Shown piece by piece: positions 1 to 8,707 of a DNA stretch of 58,784 nucleotides. Position numbers and translations under genes: made by a program. Below the pieces are notes generated by a model. The model did no database searches, had not been told where the DNA came from, and was given only the letters and a program-made list of their open reading frames with translations. The stretch is taken from assembly GCA_902601865.1 (NCBI GenBank), contig CACKOX010000007.1, forward strand, positions 1 through 58,784, read 5' to 3'. How positions within the stretch are numbered: position 1 is the stretch's first letter; every line of letters begins with the position of its first letter. This DNA is from an uncultured Alphaproteobacteria bacterium. GTDB taxonomy: Bacteria > Pseudomonadota > Alphaproteobacteria > HIMB59.

Positions 1-253
1 ATTCAAAACTTTCTCCAGGCTCCAAGATTGGAAATTCACCAACAACTCCCTCACCTTGAATATTAATTACTTTGCCATTAGCATCAATAATTATCCAATT
101 ACGATGATTAAGTTTAATGGTATTTAAAGATGAGTTTTTTATGTTTACTTGGTAGGCCCAAACATAATGGCCCTCTTGAGGAGAGGATTGATCATCGAGA
201 AAATAAGGTATTACTGTAACTGTAACACCATTAGTTGTTTTAGAATACATCAT
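1..253 (-). CDS. apaG: ApaG (DUF525) protein, partial
   Basis: Only about the first 84 codons are present; the C-terminus lies beyond base 1. ApaG proteins are ~125-residue fibronectin-III-like domains linked genetically to Co2+/Mg2+ efflux in enterobacteria, with no settled biochemistry. What I see is the family pattern DQSSPQEGHYVWAYQV, then NHRNWIIIDANG, then GVVGEFPILEPGESF, in the right order and spacing. ATG at 253 is the start; the next codon (250) is also ATG and could serve. The gene lies 44 bases downstream of fhs on the same strand, and the gap holds a strong hairpin that reaches to within a few bases of the start codon. Family identity is secure; the role here is not. Confidence 0.88.
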   Translation of the reverse strand, partial: MMYSKTTNGVTVTVIPYFLDDQSSPQEGHYVWAYQVNIKNSSLNTIKLNHRNWIIIDANGKVINIQGEGVVGEFPILEPGESFE

Positions 254-256
254 TTC

Positions 257-284
257 CAATATACCCCATTTATGGGGTATATTG
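257..284 (-). terminator. 12-bp hairpin between fhs and apaG
   Basis: A perfect inverted repeat, 257-268 pairing with 273-284 around a TTTA loop, with a CCCC/GGGG core. It begins 14 bases after the fhs stop. On the minus strand no T-tract follows; instead the apaG start codon comes 3 bases later, so the hairpin covers the apaG ribosome-binding region. It could be an mRNA 3'-end or stability structure for fhs, or a translational brake on apaG. The structure is certain from the sequence; the function is inference. Confidence 0.6.
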
Positions 285-297
285 AATAAAATAGATT

Positions 298-1968
298 TTA
301 AAATAAACCCTGAATTAATCCTTTTTTGTCTAAGACAATTGAATTAGCACTTGGGACTCTTGGTAATCCAGGCATAGTCATAATTGCACCAGTAACTACG
401 ACAATAAATCCAGCACCAGCTGAAAGTCTGACTTCTCTAACAGGTACTGTAAATCCTTTGGGAGCACCCCTTAGGGCTGGATTAGTTGAAAAGCTATATT
501 GTGTTTTAGCAATACATATCGGTAGTTTACCGTATCCACTTTCTTCAAAGCCTTTAAGTTGATCACTAATAGCTTTATCTATCACAATATCATCAGCTCT
601 ATATATTTTTTGTGCAACTGATCGTATCTTTTGTTCAAGGGAAGCATCATCTTCATACATGAATTTAAAATTAGATTGTTCATTTGCCTCACAAATCTTT
701 ACTACCTCTTCGGCTAAATCCAAAGTGCCTTCTCCACCGTCAGCCCAATGAGAACAAAGGATAGCTTTTACTCCCAATTTTTCACAACCTTCAGAAATTA
801 CCTTACTTTCTGACTCTGTATCAAGAGTAAAACTATTAATAGCTATTATTGGTTGGAGTCCAAAAGATTGTATATTTTCAATATGACGTTGTAGATTTTC
901 AAAACCTTTCTCAACTGCGGAAACATTTTCATTATTAAGATCACCTTTTTCTACACCTCCATGAGATTTTAATGCTCTTACAGTGGCTACGATAACAACT
1001 ACACTAGGTGTTAGACCAGCCTTACGACATTTAATATCTAAAAATTTCTCAGCACCTAAGTCTGCTCCAAAACCTGCTTCAGTAACAACATAATCTGCAA
1101 GTTTTAAACCAGTTTTGGTTGCTATGACTGTGTTACATCCATGGGCAATATTTGCAAAAGGACCCCCATGAATAATAGCAGGATTATTTTCTAATGTTTG
1201 AACTAAGTTGGGCATCAAAGCATTTTTTAGTAAAACTGTCATCGGCCCATCAGCCTTTACATCTCTTGCGTAAATTGGAGATTTATCTCTTTTATATGCA
1301 ATTATGATGTCACCAATCCTTTTTTGTAAGTCATCAATATCATTTGCTAAACAAAAAATTGCCATTATTTCACTTGCAACTGTAATATCGAACTTATCTT
1401 CTCTTGGAAATCCGTTTGAAACCCCACCAAGATTGACATTAACTTTTCTCAAAGACCTATCTCCTAAATCTACAACTCGCCCCCATGTAATTCTTCTTTG
1501 ATCTATTTGTAATTCATTGCCCCAATAAATATGATTATCAATTAGCGAAGACAATAAATTATGAGCAGAGGTAATAGCGTGAAAGTCACCAGTAAAGTGT
1601 AGATTAATCTCTTCCATTGGCACTACCTGTGCATATCCTCCTCCTGCAGCTCCACCCTTCATACCGAAACATGGACCAAGACTAGGCTCTCTGAGGCAAA
1701 CAATTGATTTTTTTCCAATTTTATTTAGTCCATCATTTAAGCCAACAGAAGTAGTTGTTTTTCCTTCACCAGCAGGTGTGGGGTTAATCGCAGTGACTAA
1801 TATTAATTTTCCATCAGGGTTGGATTTACTTTTTTCAATAAAATCAAAATTTATTTTTGCTGCATCATGACCATAAGGAATTAAATTCTCCTCTGGAATA
1901 TTTACTTTAGCGGCAACATCTCTTATGTGAATTTTCTTAGCAGCTCTTGCAATTTCTATATCTGACAT
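298..1968 (-). CDS. fhs: Formate-tetrahydrofolate ligase (10-formyl-THF synthetase)
   Basis: Monofunctional ligase: formate + THF + ATP gives 10-formyl-THF, feeding C1 units into purines and fMet-tRNA, or run in reverse in C1 oxidation. At 556 residues it is the normal family length. The nucleotide-binding loop TPAGEGKTT is at residues 64-72; [20 protein letters not shown] and [16 protein letters not shown] are further hallmark stretches. The start ATG at 1968 has an AAAGGA ribosome-binding site about 9 bases upstream on the minus strand. It is divergent from ugd, and the shared 180-base gap holds a palindrome suited to a regulator. In marine alphaproteobacteria this enzyme is usually tied to oxidation of methylated compounds, but no such genes are beside it here. 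Confidence 0.97.
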   Translation of the reverse strand: MSDIEIARAAKKIHIRDVAAKVNIPEENLIPYGHDAAKINFDFIEKSKSNPDGKLILVTAINPTPAGEGKTTTSVGLNDGLNKIGKKSIVCLREPSLGPCFGMKGGAAGGGYAQVVPMEEINLHFTGDFHAITSAHNLLSSLIDNHIYWGNELQIDQRRITWGRVVDLGDRSLRKVNVNLGGVSNGFPREDKFDITVASEIMAIFCLANDIDDLQKRIGDIIIAYKRDKSPIYARDVKADGPMTVLLKNALMPNLVQTLENNPAIIHGGPFANIAHGCNTVIATKTGLKLADYVVTEAGFGADLGAEKFLDIKCRKAGLTPSVVVIVATVRALKSHGGVEKGDLNNENVSAVEKGFENLQRHIENIQSFGLQPIIAINSFTLDTESESKVISEGCEKLGVKAILCSHWADGGEGTLDLAEEVVKICEANEQSNFKFMYEDDASLEQKIRSVAQKIYRADDIVIDKAISDQLKGFEESGYGKLPICIAKTQYSFSTNPALRGAPKGFTVPVREVRLSAGAGFIVVVTGAIMTMPGLPRVPSANSIVLDKKGLIQGLF

Positions 1969-1996
1969 CGAACTTTCGATCCTTTCCCAAAAAATG

Positions 1997-2013
1997 TGGT
2001 ATACAATATACCA
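1997..2013. promoter_or_regulatory. Palindrome TGGTATA-N3-TATACCA upstream of fhs
   Basis: Perfect 7-bp half-sites (1997-2003 and 2007-2013) around CAA, 29 bases upstream of the fhs start codon. TGGT...ACCA-type palindromes are typical operators of FadR-subfamily GntR repressors, so a C1- or substrate-responsive regulator is possible. No GntR gene lies in the window. A second palindrome, ATCGAA-CT-TTCGAT (1967-1980), straddles the fhs start codon. The sites are seen; operator function is inference. Confidence 0.4.
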
Positions 2014-2150
2014 ATAACTTCATAAATATTTAAGCTATTTAAGTTAAAAAAAATCAAAATTCTCCCTTATTTTTTAGCCTATGTGTCGCATGAAAAATTT
2101 AATTACATAAAAAAGTCATTGTTACATATTATATTTATAATAGTTTGAAA

Positions 2151-3320
2151 ATGTTGAAAATATTAGTGTTAGGTCTGGGTTATGTAGGAACAGCAAACGC
2201 TATACTTCTGTCTCAAGAAAATGAAGTAACCTGCTTTGATTTAGATATTTCAAAAACAAAGAAACTTATTAATGGAATTTCACCTATAGAAGATAAGGAA
2301 GTATCAGAATATTTATCATCAAAGAAATTAAATTTAAAAATAGTTAATAATTATCCTTCTGAAATTGATAGTTTTGATATTGCTATTATAGCCACTCCAA
2401 CTAATTATGATATTGAGACAAATAAATTTGATACTTCGTCAATCGAACAATCATTAGAAAATATTCAAAAATCGAATTCTAATCCAACTGTAATTATTCG
2501 ATCAACTGTACCAGTTGGATATGTTAAAAAAATACAAAATAAATTTCCTAATCTAGAAATTATTTTCGTTCCTGAATTTTTAAGAGAGGGCAGGGCTTTA
2601 AAGGATAGTCTTTACCCTTCAAGAATAGTAATAGGCTCGCATTCCAAAAAAGGCAAAGAGTTCGCAAAACTATTAATGGATGCCTCATTAGATAAAAATG
2701 TTCAGACTATTTATACAAACTCTACAGAGGCTGAGTCATCAAAATTATTTTCCAATGCATACTTAGCAATGAGAGTTACATTTTTTAATGAGTTAGATTC
2801 ATTTGCAATGTCTAGAGGTTTAAATACAAAAGAGATTATAAAAGCAGTTAGTCTAGATCCAAGGATTGGAGATTTTTATAATAATCCATCTTTTGGATAC
2901 GGCGGATATTGTCTACCTAAAGATACAAAACAACTACTAGCAAATTTTGATAAAGTTCCTCAAAAAATTATGGAGGCAATCATAGAGTCAAATGTAATGA
3001 GAAAAGATTTTATAGGTTTAGAAATTGCAAAATTAAAACCTAAAACGGTCGGTGTTTATAAATTAGTTATGAAAGAAGGATCTGATAATATAAGAGAGTC
3101 TAGTATCCAAGGTATTATGAAAAGAGTTAAGGCAAAGGGTATTAAAGTAATTGTGTATGAACCTCTGATAAAAGAAAAACAATTTTTTAATTCTGAAGTG
3201 TACAAAGATTTAAATTTATTTAAAAAAGATGCTGATCTAATTCTTTGTAATAGAAGTCATCTAGACTTAAAAGATGTAAAAGATAAGATCTTTACGAGAG
3301 ACTTATTCAATCAAGATTAA
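2151..3320 (+). CDS. ugd: UDP-glucose 6-dehydrogenase (nucleotide-sugar dehydrogenase)
   Basis: NAD-dependent four-electron oxidation of UDP-glucose to UDP-glucuronate, a precursor for surface polysaccharides. With the ATG at 2151 it has 389 residues, like E. coli Ugd (388). The N-terminal Rossmann motif is GLGYVG. The catalytic region reads FGYGGYCLPKDTKQL, with the active-site Cys at about residue 254. EFLREGRALKDSLYPSRIVIG is the conserved middle segment. A TTG at 2145 in frame would add two residues, but the ATG gives the family N-terminus MLKILVLG. A TATAAT box (2136-2141) lies 9 bases upstream, so the 5' UTR may be very short. It stands alone with no polysaccharide genes beside it, so GDP-mannose dehydrogenase activity cannot be fully excluded. 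Confidence 0.92.
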   Translation: MLKILVLGLGYVGTANAILLSQENEVTCFDLDISKTKKLINGISPIEDKEVSEYLSSKKLNLKIVNNYPSEIDSFDIAIIATPTNYDIETNKFDTSSIEQSLENIQKSNSNPTVIIRSTVPVGYVKKIQNKFPNLEIIFVPEFLREGRALKDSLYPSRIVIGSHSKKGKEFAKLLMDASLDKNVQTIYTNSTEAESSKLFSNAYLAMRVTFFNELDSFAMSRGLNTKEIIKAVSLDPRIGDFYNNPSFGYGGYCLPKDTKQLLANFDKVPQKIMEAIIESNVMRKDFIGLEIAKLKPKTVGVYKLVMKEGSDNIRESSIQGIMKRVKAKGIKVIVYEPLIKEKQFFNSEVYKDLNLFKKDADLILCNRSHLDLKDVKDKIFTRDLFNQD

Positions 3321-3408
3321 GACAAAGATAATTAATTTTCATTTATTTATGCAAAAAATACACGAATTATATAGCATTTTTGTATTTTAGTTTCAGATCA
3401 GATAGGTC

Positions 3409-3440
3409 TATACTGCGCGAACTTATATATATAAGGAGGA
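3409..3440 (+). promoter_or_regulatory. Putative -10 box and strong ribosome-binding site of aapJ
   Basis: TATACT at 3409-3414 is a good sigma-70-type -10 box; no convincing -35 hexamer sits at 16-18 bases from it. AAGGAGG at 3433-3439, 5 bases before the ATG at 3445, is a near-perfect Shine-Dalgarno, the strongest I noticed in this window. That fits the very high expression normally seen for periplasmic binding proteins in oligotrophs. Confidence 0.55.
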
Positions 3441-3444
3441 AACG

Positions 3445-4461
3445 ATGACAATAATTAAAACATTATTTGCTTCTCTTGTATTAACATTTGGTTTAGCGAC
3501 AGCAAACGCAGGAACTCTAGATGTTGTAAAAGATAGAGGCAATTTAATATGTGGTTCTAACACAGGACTTGCAGGCTTTGGTAATCCAAATGATGCAGGT
3601 GTTTGGGAAGGTATTGACGTTGATGTATGCCGCGCAGTTGCTGCTGCAGTTTTTGGTGATGCATCAAAAGTTGAGTACGTTCCTTTAACTTCAAAAGTTA
3701 GATTTACTTCTTTACAATCTGGTGAAGTTGATATGCTTTCCAGAAATACAACTTGGACTTTACAAAGAGATGTTGAGCTAGGTCTAGAATTTGTTGGTGT
3801 CAATTATTATGACGGCCAAGGATTTATGGTTAGAAAAGATCTTGGTGTTTCAAGTGCTACTGAGCTAGATGGAGCTTCTGTTTGTATCCAAGTTGGAACA
3901 ACAACTGAAATGAACTTAGCTGACTACTTTGGTGCAAACGGAATGTCTTACGAGTCCATTCCTGTTGAAACTAATTCTGAAGCTGATGCTGCATACCTTG
4001 CAGGTAGATGTGATATCTACACAACTGATGCATCAGGTTTATATGCAAGTAGAGCTGGATATCCAGACCCATCCGCACACGTTGTTTTACCTGAGATCGT
4101 ATCTAAAGAGCCTTTAGGTCCATCAGTAAGAGGAAATGACAGTGAGTGGGCTGACGTAGTAAGATGGTCTCTTAACGCAATGATCATTGCTGAGGAAAAA
4201 GGAATTACTTCAGGAAACGTTGATGACATGATAGCTAACTCTCCAGATCCAGAAACTCAAAGACTTCTTGGAGTTAAAGCTGGATATGGTGCTTGGTTAG
4301 GATTAGATGATGCTTGGGCTGCAAACATAATCAGACAAGTAGGTAACTACTCTGAGAGTTTTGAAAAGCACATTGGTGTTAACACTCCTATTAATATCGA
4401 AAGAGGATTAAACGCTCTTTACAAAGATGGTGGTATTCTTTACGCACCTCCATTTAGATAA
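3445..4461 (+). CDS. aapJ: General L-amino acid ABC transporter, periplasmic binding protein
   Basis: Solute-binding subunit of the AapJQMP general amino-acid importer known from Rhizobium. It is 338 residues, the usual AapJ length. Residues 1-22 form a clear signal peptide ending ANAG. The mature part shows GTLDVVKDRGNLICGSN, the RNTTWTLQRD segment and GRCDIYTTDASGLYASR, all typical of this family-3 binding protein. Codon use looks more optimised than in its neighbours. It is first in the operon and followed by an 11-bp hairpin before the permease genes, which would leave excess binding-protein transcript over permease transcript. Confidence 0.95.
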   Translation: MTIIKTLFASLVLTFGLATANAGTLDVVKDRGNLICGSNTGLAGFGNPNDAGVWEGIDVDVCRAVAAAVFGDASKVEYVPLTSKVRFTSLQSGEVDMLSRNTTWTLQRDVELGLEFVGVNYYDGQGFMVRKDLGVSSATELDGASVCIQVGTTTEMNLADYFGANGMSYESIPVETNSEADAAYLAGRCDIYTTDASGLYASRAGYPDPSAHVVLPEIVSKEPLGPSVRGNDSEWADVVRWSLNAMIIAEEKGITSGNVDDMIANSPDPETQRLLGVKAGYGAWLGLDDAWAANIIRQVGNYSESFEKHIGVNTPINIERGLNALYKDGGILYAPPFR

Positions 4462-4470
4462 AAAACCTTG

Positions 4471-4497
4471 CGTGGGCTATTATTAAAATAGCCCACG
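4471..4497 (+). terminator. Hairpin between aapJ and aapQ (partial terminator)
   Basis: Perfect 11-bp stem, 4471-4481 with 4487-4497, loop ATTAA, GC-rich core (GTGGGC/GCCCAC), followed by TACTTTTTT. It lies 9 bases after the aapJ stop and 33 bases before aapQ. This is a rho-independent terminator or a 3'-stabilising structure that lets part of transcription pass into aapQMP. Confidence 0.8.
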
Positions 4498-4530
4498 TAC
4501 TTTTTTAATTAAGCCCGTATACCAAAAGAG

Positions 4531-5700
4531 ATGCAACAAAACTTTCTTAGAAAGCTTATTTTTGATGAAAAAACAAGGGCTTTACTTATTCAGACTTTAG
4601 TTATTGGTATATTTGCTGTTTTAATTTACCTAGTCACAAAACAAACAGCATATAACCTTGAAAAAAGAGGTATTGGCACAGGGTTTGAGTTCTTAAACAT
4701 AGCCGCAGGATATGACATAAGTATCAGCCTTATACCTTACGATAGTAATGACACTCATTTAAGAGCATACTTTGTTGGTTTACTAAATACACTAATGATT
4801 GCTGTATGTGGTTGTTTTCTAGCAACTATATTAGGTTTTTTGGTTGGAATTATAAGATTATCAAGCAACTGGCTTTTTAGAAATATAGCTTACGTTTATG
4901 TTGAGTTCACAAGAAATGTTCCAGTACTTCTTCAAATAATTTTATATTACACAATACTTTTGCACCTTCCAAAAGTAAAACAGTCTTTAGTTATTTTTGA
5001 TAATTTTTATTTATCTAATAGAGGGCTTTTTTCTCCAGCTCCAATATTTAAAGATGGATTTTCAATAGTCATTGGAAGTCTAATAGTAATGATTATTTTT
5101 ACTTTTTTTTTAAAAAGATTTTTAAAAAAGAAGCAAGAATTAACAGGAAAACAATATCCAATATTTTTAATTAATTCTGGTTTAATTATTTTTACACCCA
5201 TATTTGTTTATTATTTAATGGGTATGCCATTGGAATTTGATCACCCAGTTATGAAAGGATTTAATTTTAAAGGAGGAATGGTCATCAGACCTGAATTTCT
5301 TGGAATGTTATTTGGATTATCTATATATACTGCTGCTTTTATATCAGAGACTGTGAGATCAGGTATTATTTCTGTCTCTAAAGGTCAAAGAGAGGCTTCG
5401 CAAGCACTTGGTCTTAAAAGTAACTTTATTATGAGATTAATTATCATTCCTCAAGCTTTAAGAGTGATAATACCTCCTCTTACCTCTCAATATCTAAATC
5501 TCACCAAAAACTCATCTTTGGGTATTGCTATTGGATATGCTGATTTAGTTCATGGGTTTGGAGGTATTTCCTTAAACCAAACAGGAAAAGCAATTGAAAT
5601 TATGCTGATAGTTATGTCAACATACTTAACTATAAGTTTAATAATTTCTTTTTTTATGAATCTCTACAATAAAGCAGTTCAGTTTAAGGGTAACGTATGA
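4531..5700 (+). CDS. aapQ: General L-amino acid ABC transporter permease AapQ
   Basis: First inner-membrane permease of the Aap system, 389 residues. It has several hydrophobic helices; the HisM-type core is in the second half, with the EAA loop RSGIISVSKGQREASQALGL where the ATPase docks. The N-terminal half carries the long insertion typical of AapQ/BztB compared with shorter HisM permeases. ATG at 4531; the last four bases overlap the aapM start (ATGA). BztB is the alternative name for the glutamate/glutamine/aspartate version; substrate range cannot be read from the sequence. Confidence 0.94.
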   Translation: MQQNFLRKLIFDEKTRALLIQTLVIGIFAVLIYLVTKQTAYNLEKRGIGTGFEFLNIAAGYDISISLIPYDSNDTHLRAYFVGLLNTLMIAVCGCFLATILGFLVGIIRLSSNWLFRNIAYVYVEFTRNVPVLLQIILYYTILLHLPKVKQSLVIFDNFYLSNRGLFSPAPIFKDGFSIVIGSLIVMIIFTFFLKRFLKKKQELTGKQYPIFLINSGLIIFTPIFVYYLMGMPLEFDHPVMKGFNFKGGMVIRPEFLGMLFGLSIYTAAFISETVRSGIISVSKGQREASQALGLKSNFIMRLIIIPQALRVIIPPLTSQYLNLTKNSSLGIAIGYADLVHGFGGISLNQTGKAIEIMLIVMSTYLTISLIISFFMNLYNKAVQFKGNV

Positions 5701-6806
5701 TTAATGATATGTCGCCCTATTTAAACTCTAACAAGATATTTATCTGGTCTAAGAAAAATTTGTTTTCATCTTGGATTAACTCAATTATGACCATTATTGC
5801 TTTGATTTTTATATACAAAGTTGGCACTTTTTTTTTAAACTGGGCTATTTTTGAAGCTGACTTTATAACTAATTTTAGAGGAGAAATAATTACTGATAGA
5901 ACATTTTGTTCAAAAAATATTGAAGTAGGACAACACGGGGCATGTTGGTCAATAATATTTGTAAGGTTTCATCAATTTATGTACGGTTTCTATCCTGTTG
6001 AAGAGGCCTGGAGAGTAAATGTAATTTATGCTTTACTCCCATTAGCACTGATCGGTATTTTGTTTGATAAATTACCTTTCAGAAAAATATTTATTTACTT
6101 CACTTTTGCCTTCCCATTCATTGCGTATTTCATGTTGTATGGGGGACCAGGATTAAGTGTGGTAGCTACTAACAAATGGGGAGGGTTATTAGTAACATTA
6201 TTTTTAGGTGTTACTGGAATAGCTTTGGCTTTTCCATTAAGTATATTTTTAGCTTTAGGAAGGCGATCGAATATGCCTATAGTAAAATCTATTTGTGTTG
6301 TCTTTATTGAGTTTATAAGAGGAGTTCCACTTATCACACTTTTATTCACAGCAAATGTCATGTTACCCTTGTTTTTACCAGAGGGTGTAAAGCCAGATAA
6401 TCTTCTTAGAGCTTTAGTTGCCGTTACCCTTTTTCAATCTGCATATATGGCTGAAGCTATTAGGGGTGGACTTCAAGCTATACCTCGTGGTCAAATTGAG
6501 GCTGCTCAGTCTTTGGGTTTAAATTACTGGCAAACAACTCGAAAAATTATTTTACCTCAAGCACTTAAGATAGCTATTCCTCCTATAGTTAATACATGTA
6601 TTGGCTTATTTAAGGACACATCTCTTGTGTTGATTATTGGATTATTTGACTTATTAGGAATTGGTAGAGCGGCTTTATCTGATATTACTTGGACAAAGCT
6701 TTACTATGAGGTTTATGTTTTTGTATCATTAATATTTTTTATATTTTGTTTTGGGATGTCTCGCTATAGTCTATATTTAGAAAAGAAATTAAAGACTGAT
6801 AATTAA
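5697..6806 (+). CDS. aapM: General L-amino acid ABC transporter permease AapM
   Basis: Second inner-membrane permease, 369 residues, pairing with AapQ as a heterodimer. It shows the AapM/BztC hallmarks: a polar periplasmic segment after the first helix, then [20 protein letters not shown] and the docking loop [35 protein letters not shown] is the conserved permease segment before it. It starts inside the end of aapQ (ATGA overlap), so translation is coupled, and aapP follows after one base. Confidence 0.94.
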   Translation: MINDMSPYLNSNKIFIWSKKNLFSSWINSIMTIIALIFIYKVGTFFLNWAIFEADFITNFRGEIITDRTFCSKNIEVGQHGACWSIIFVRFHQFMYGFYPVEEAWRVNVIYALLPLALIGILFDKLPFRKIFIYFTFAFPFIAYFMLYGGPGLSVVATNKWGGLLVTLFLGVTGIALAFPLSIFLALGRRSNMPIVKSICVVFIEFIRGVPLITLLFTANVMLPLFLPEGVKPDNLLRALVAVTLFQSAYMAEAIRGGLQAIPRGQIEAAQSLGLNYWQTTRKIILPQALKIAIPPIVNTCIGLFKDTSLVLIIGLFDLLGIGRAALSDITWTKLYYEVYVFVSLIFFIFCFGMSRYSLYLEKKLKTDN

Positions 6807-6807
6807 T

Positions 6808-7545
6808 ATGGAACAAGTTATTCAATTAGAAAAAGTTAACAAATGGTTTGACGACTTCCATGTTCTTAAAGATATTGATCTTAAAGTCGAAAGAGGCCAA
6901 AAAATTGTTATTTGTGGCCCAAGTGGTTCTGGTAAATCAACAATGATCAGGTGTATAAATAGATTAGAGGCACATCAAAAAGGCCATATAGTTGTCCATG
7001 GCACAGAGTTAACAAATGACTTAAAAAATATTGATATGATCAGAAAAAATGTTGGCATGGTTTTTCAACAATTTAATTTATTTCCACACCTGTCTGTCAT
7101 AGACAACATTTCGCTAGCTCCAATCTGGGTAAAAAAATTACCTAAAAAAGAAGCTGAAAATATAGCTATGACATATTTAGAAAAAGTTAAAATTCCTGAA
7201 CAAGCTCAAAAATTCCCTGGTCAGCTCTCAGGTGGACAGCAACAAAGAGTTGCTATTGCTAGGTCTTTAGCAATGAACCCTGATATCATGCTATTTGATG
7301 AACCTACCTCTGCACTTGATCCTGAAATGATTAAGGAAGTTTTAGATGTGATGATTCAACTAGCCGAAGAAGGAATGACAATGCTGGTTGTTACTCATGA
7401 GATGGGTTTTGCAAAAACTGTAGCTGATCAAATGATTTTTATGGATGAAGGAAAGATTGTTGAACAAGCAACACCAGATGAATTCTTTAATAATCCTAAA
7501 AGTGATCGTACTAAACTATTTTTAAGTCAAATACTTAATCATTAA
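6808..7545 (+). CDS. aapP: General L-amino acid ABC transporter ATP-binding protein
   Basis: Cytoplasmic ATPase of the Aap importer, 245 residues, normal for the polar amino-acid uptake (HisP/GlnQ) class. Walker A is GPSGSGKS (37-44), the Q-loop [10 protein letters not shown] follows, the signature LSGGQ is at 140-144, Walker B LFDEP at 162-166, and the switch His is in VVTHEMGFA. It completes binding protein, two permeases and ATPase in one operon. Five bases separate it from the LysE-family gene, suggesting co-transcription. Confidence 0.96.
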   Translation: MEQVIQLEKVNKWFDDFHVLKDIDLKVERGQKIVICGPSGSGKSTMIRCINRLEAHQKGHIVVHGTELTNDLKNIDMIRKNVGMVFQQFNLFPHLSVIDNISLAPIWVKKLPKKEAENIAMTYLEKVKIPEQAQKFPGQLSGGQQQRVAIARSLAMNPDIMLFDEPTSALDPEMIKEVLDVMIQLAEEGMTMLVVTHEMGFAKTVADQMIFMDEGKIVEQATPDEFFNNPKSDRTKLFLSQILNH

Positions 7546-7550
7546 AATAA

Positions 7551-8177
7551 ATGAATGAAATTACAATGGCCCTAATATCGGGCTGGATTGTATTTTATTT
7601 TGCTGTTTTTTTACCTGGCCCTAATACTTTTTTTGTAGCATCGGTTGGGATAAGTGGTCAAAAAAAACAAATCTGGGGTGCTGCTGTTGGAACTGCAATT
7701 GGCTCTTTTACTTGGTGCCTATTAGCTACTACAGGAATATCTTTTCTTATCTCTAATTTGATGGGTTGGGGGTTTATTTTATTAAAAATACTTGCAAGTC
7801 TTTATATGATTTATTTAGCATATCAAATTGGTAGTCAGTACTTTAGCTCTGAAAATCAACTTATTAAATTATCAAATGAGAGAGATTTTTTTCACAGCAT
7901 GAAAAAGGCAGTAATCGTAGCCTATACTAATCCTAAAGCTTTTGCATTTTGGTCTGCTTTAGCGACCTTGCAATTTAGTGAAAATTTAACTTTTAGTATT
8001 GCTTTAATTTTTGCTACAGGGAGTTTTTTTATATCTGCTATGAATTATTCAATTATTGGACACTTTTTTGGAATGAAAAAGTTTTCAAATTACTTCAATA
8101 GACCTAAAAATATTATCAATTTAATATTTGCTGGTCTTTTTATATTTGTTGCTATTGAAATTTGGGTATTGAGTTAG
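7551..8177 (+). CDS. LysE/RhtB-family amino-acid exporter
   Basis: Inner-membrane exporter of 208 residues with about six hydrophobic segments. The N-terminal stretch FAVFLPGPNTFFVASVGI matches the PGPN motif of the RhtB/LysE family, and YTNPKAFAFWSALATL corresponds to the conserved NPK region. It follows aapP by five bases and ends at a clear terminator, so it is probably the last gene of the aap operon. A plausible role is to vent excess amino acids brought in by the broad-range importer; the actual substrate is unknown. Confidence 0.88.
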   Translation: MNEITMALISGWIVFYFAVFLPGPNTFFVASVGISGQKKQIWGAAVGTAIGSFTWCLLATTGISFLISNLMGWGFILLKILASLYMIYLAYQIGSQYFSSENQLIKLSNERDFFHSMKKAVIVAYTNPKAFAFWSALATLQFSENLTFSIALIFATGSFFISAMNYSIIGHFFGMKKFSNYFNRPKNIINLIFAGLFIFVAIEIWVLS

Positions 8178-8180
8178 GCA

Positions 8181-8202
8181 AAAAGCCCTAAATAGGGCTT
8201 TT
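8181..8202. terminator. Bidirectional intrinsic terminator
   Basis: AAAAGCCC (8181-8188) pairs with GGGCTTTT (8195-8202) around TAAATA, giving A-stem-T symmetry that works on both strands. It ends the aap/LysE operon on the plus strand; on the minus strand it overlaps the stop codon of the small gene at 8201-8365 and would terminate that transcript. Confidence 0.88.
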
Positions 8203-8365
8203 AAAATTTTCTTATAAATCTTCTATCTAACTCTTTTTGCCTTCTCTCAAGATCAATCATATCAATTGCTTGAGATAAATAGGCCTCTTCTTTGTTAGAT
8301 TTTGTTTTTTGATCATTTTTTTCGTTGATAATTATATTTCTGATAGATTTAAATAAATTACTCAT
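8201..8365 (-). CDS. Small DUF3563-like protein (54 aa)
   Basis: Reading ATG at 8365 to TAA at 8201 gives 54 residues: a basic N-terminus (MSNLFKSIRNII) and a C-terminal helix with AYLSQAIDMIDLERRQKEL. That last part closely resembles the DUF3563 pattern, in which AYLxxxxDxxDLERRxRxL is conserved. Function of the family is unknown. Its start overlaps the stop of the upstream 59-residue gene (TAATG), so the two are translationally coupled, and the shared terminator lies right at its stop. High confidence as a gene, moderate for the family. Confidence 0.75.
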   Translation of the reverse strand: MSNLFKSIRNIIINEKNDQKTKSNKEEAYLSQAIDMIDLERRQKELDRRFIRKF

Positions 8366-8544
8366 TATGCAGCCTCTTTCATGTTATTAGGAAAAGATTG
8401 ATTTCTTTGATATTGGGAGTAAGCCCATTGCCAATCATTGCCATATTCAACTTTGCAAAAATTAATAATACTATCTTCTTTTTTATTAAAAAAAGATAAC
8501 CAGAAATTTAAAGATCGTTCTGTAAATCCAAAAATTTTATTCAT
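8365..8544 (-). CDS. Small hypothetical protein (59 aa)
   Basis: ATG at 8544, stop at 8365, 59 residues. An AAAGGA ribosome-binding site lies about 10 bases upstream on the minus strand. The protein is soluble, aromatic-rich (WLSFF, NDWQWAYSQYQ) and has no motif I recognise. The TAATG junction with the DUF3563-like gene says the two are made together. It fills most of an otherwise empty 530-base gap. The remaining 163 bases up to the dipeptidase gene hold only promoter-like AT-rich sequence. Confidence 0.65.
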   Translation of the reverse strand: MNKIFGFTERSLNFWLSFFNKKEDSIINFCKVEYGNDWQWAYSQYQRNQSFPNNMKEAA

Positions 8545-8707
8545 TTTTTATATTTCCTTTCAAACATATTTATAAGTCTAAAAAAATATTTTACTCTTGC
8601 TAAATACAGACGGCTGATGTCTTTTTATGAGACTGCCGAAAAAATTTCATTAAATATTTTAAATTTGTATGTAGTCAATATTACAAAAATAATGATAGGT
8701 TTGTTAT

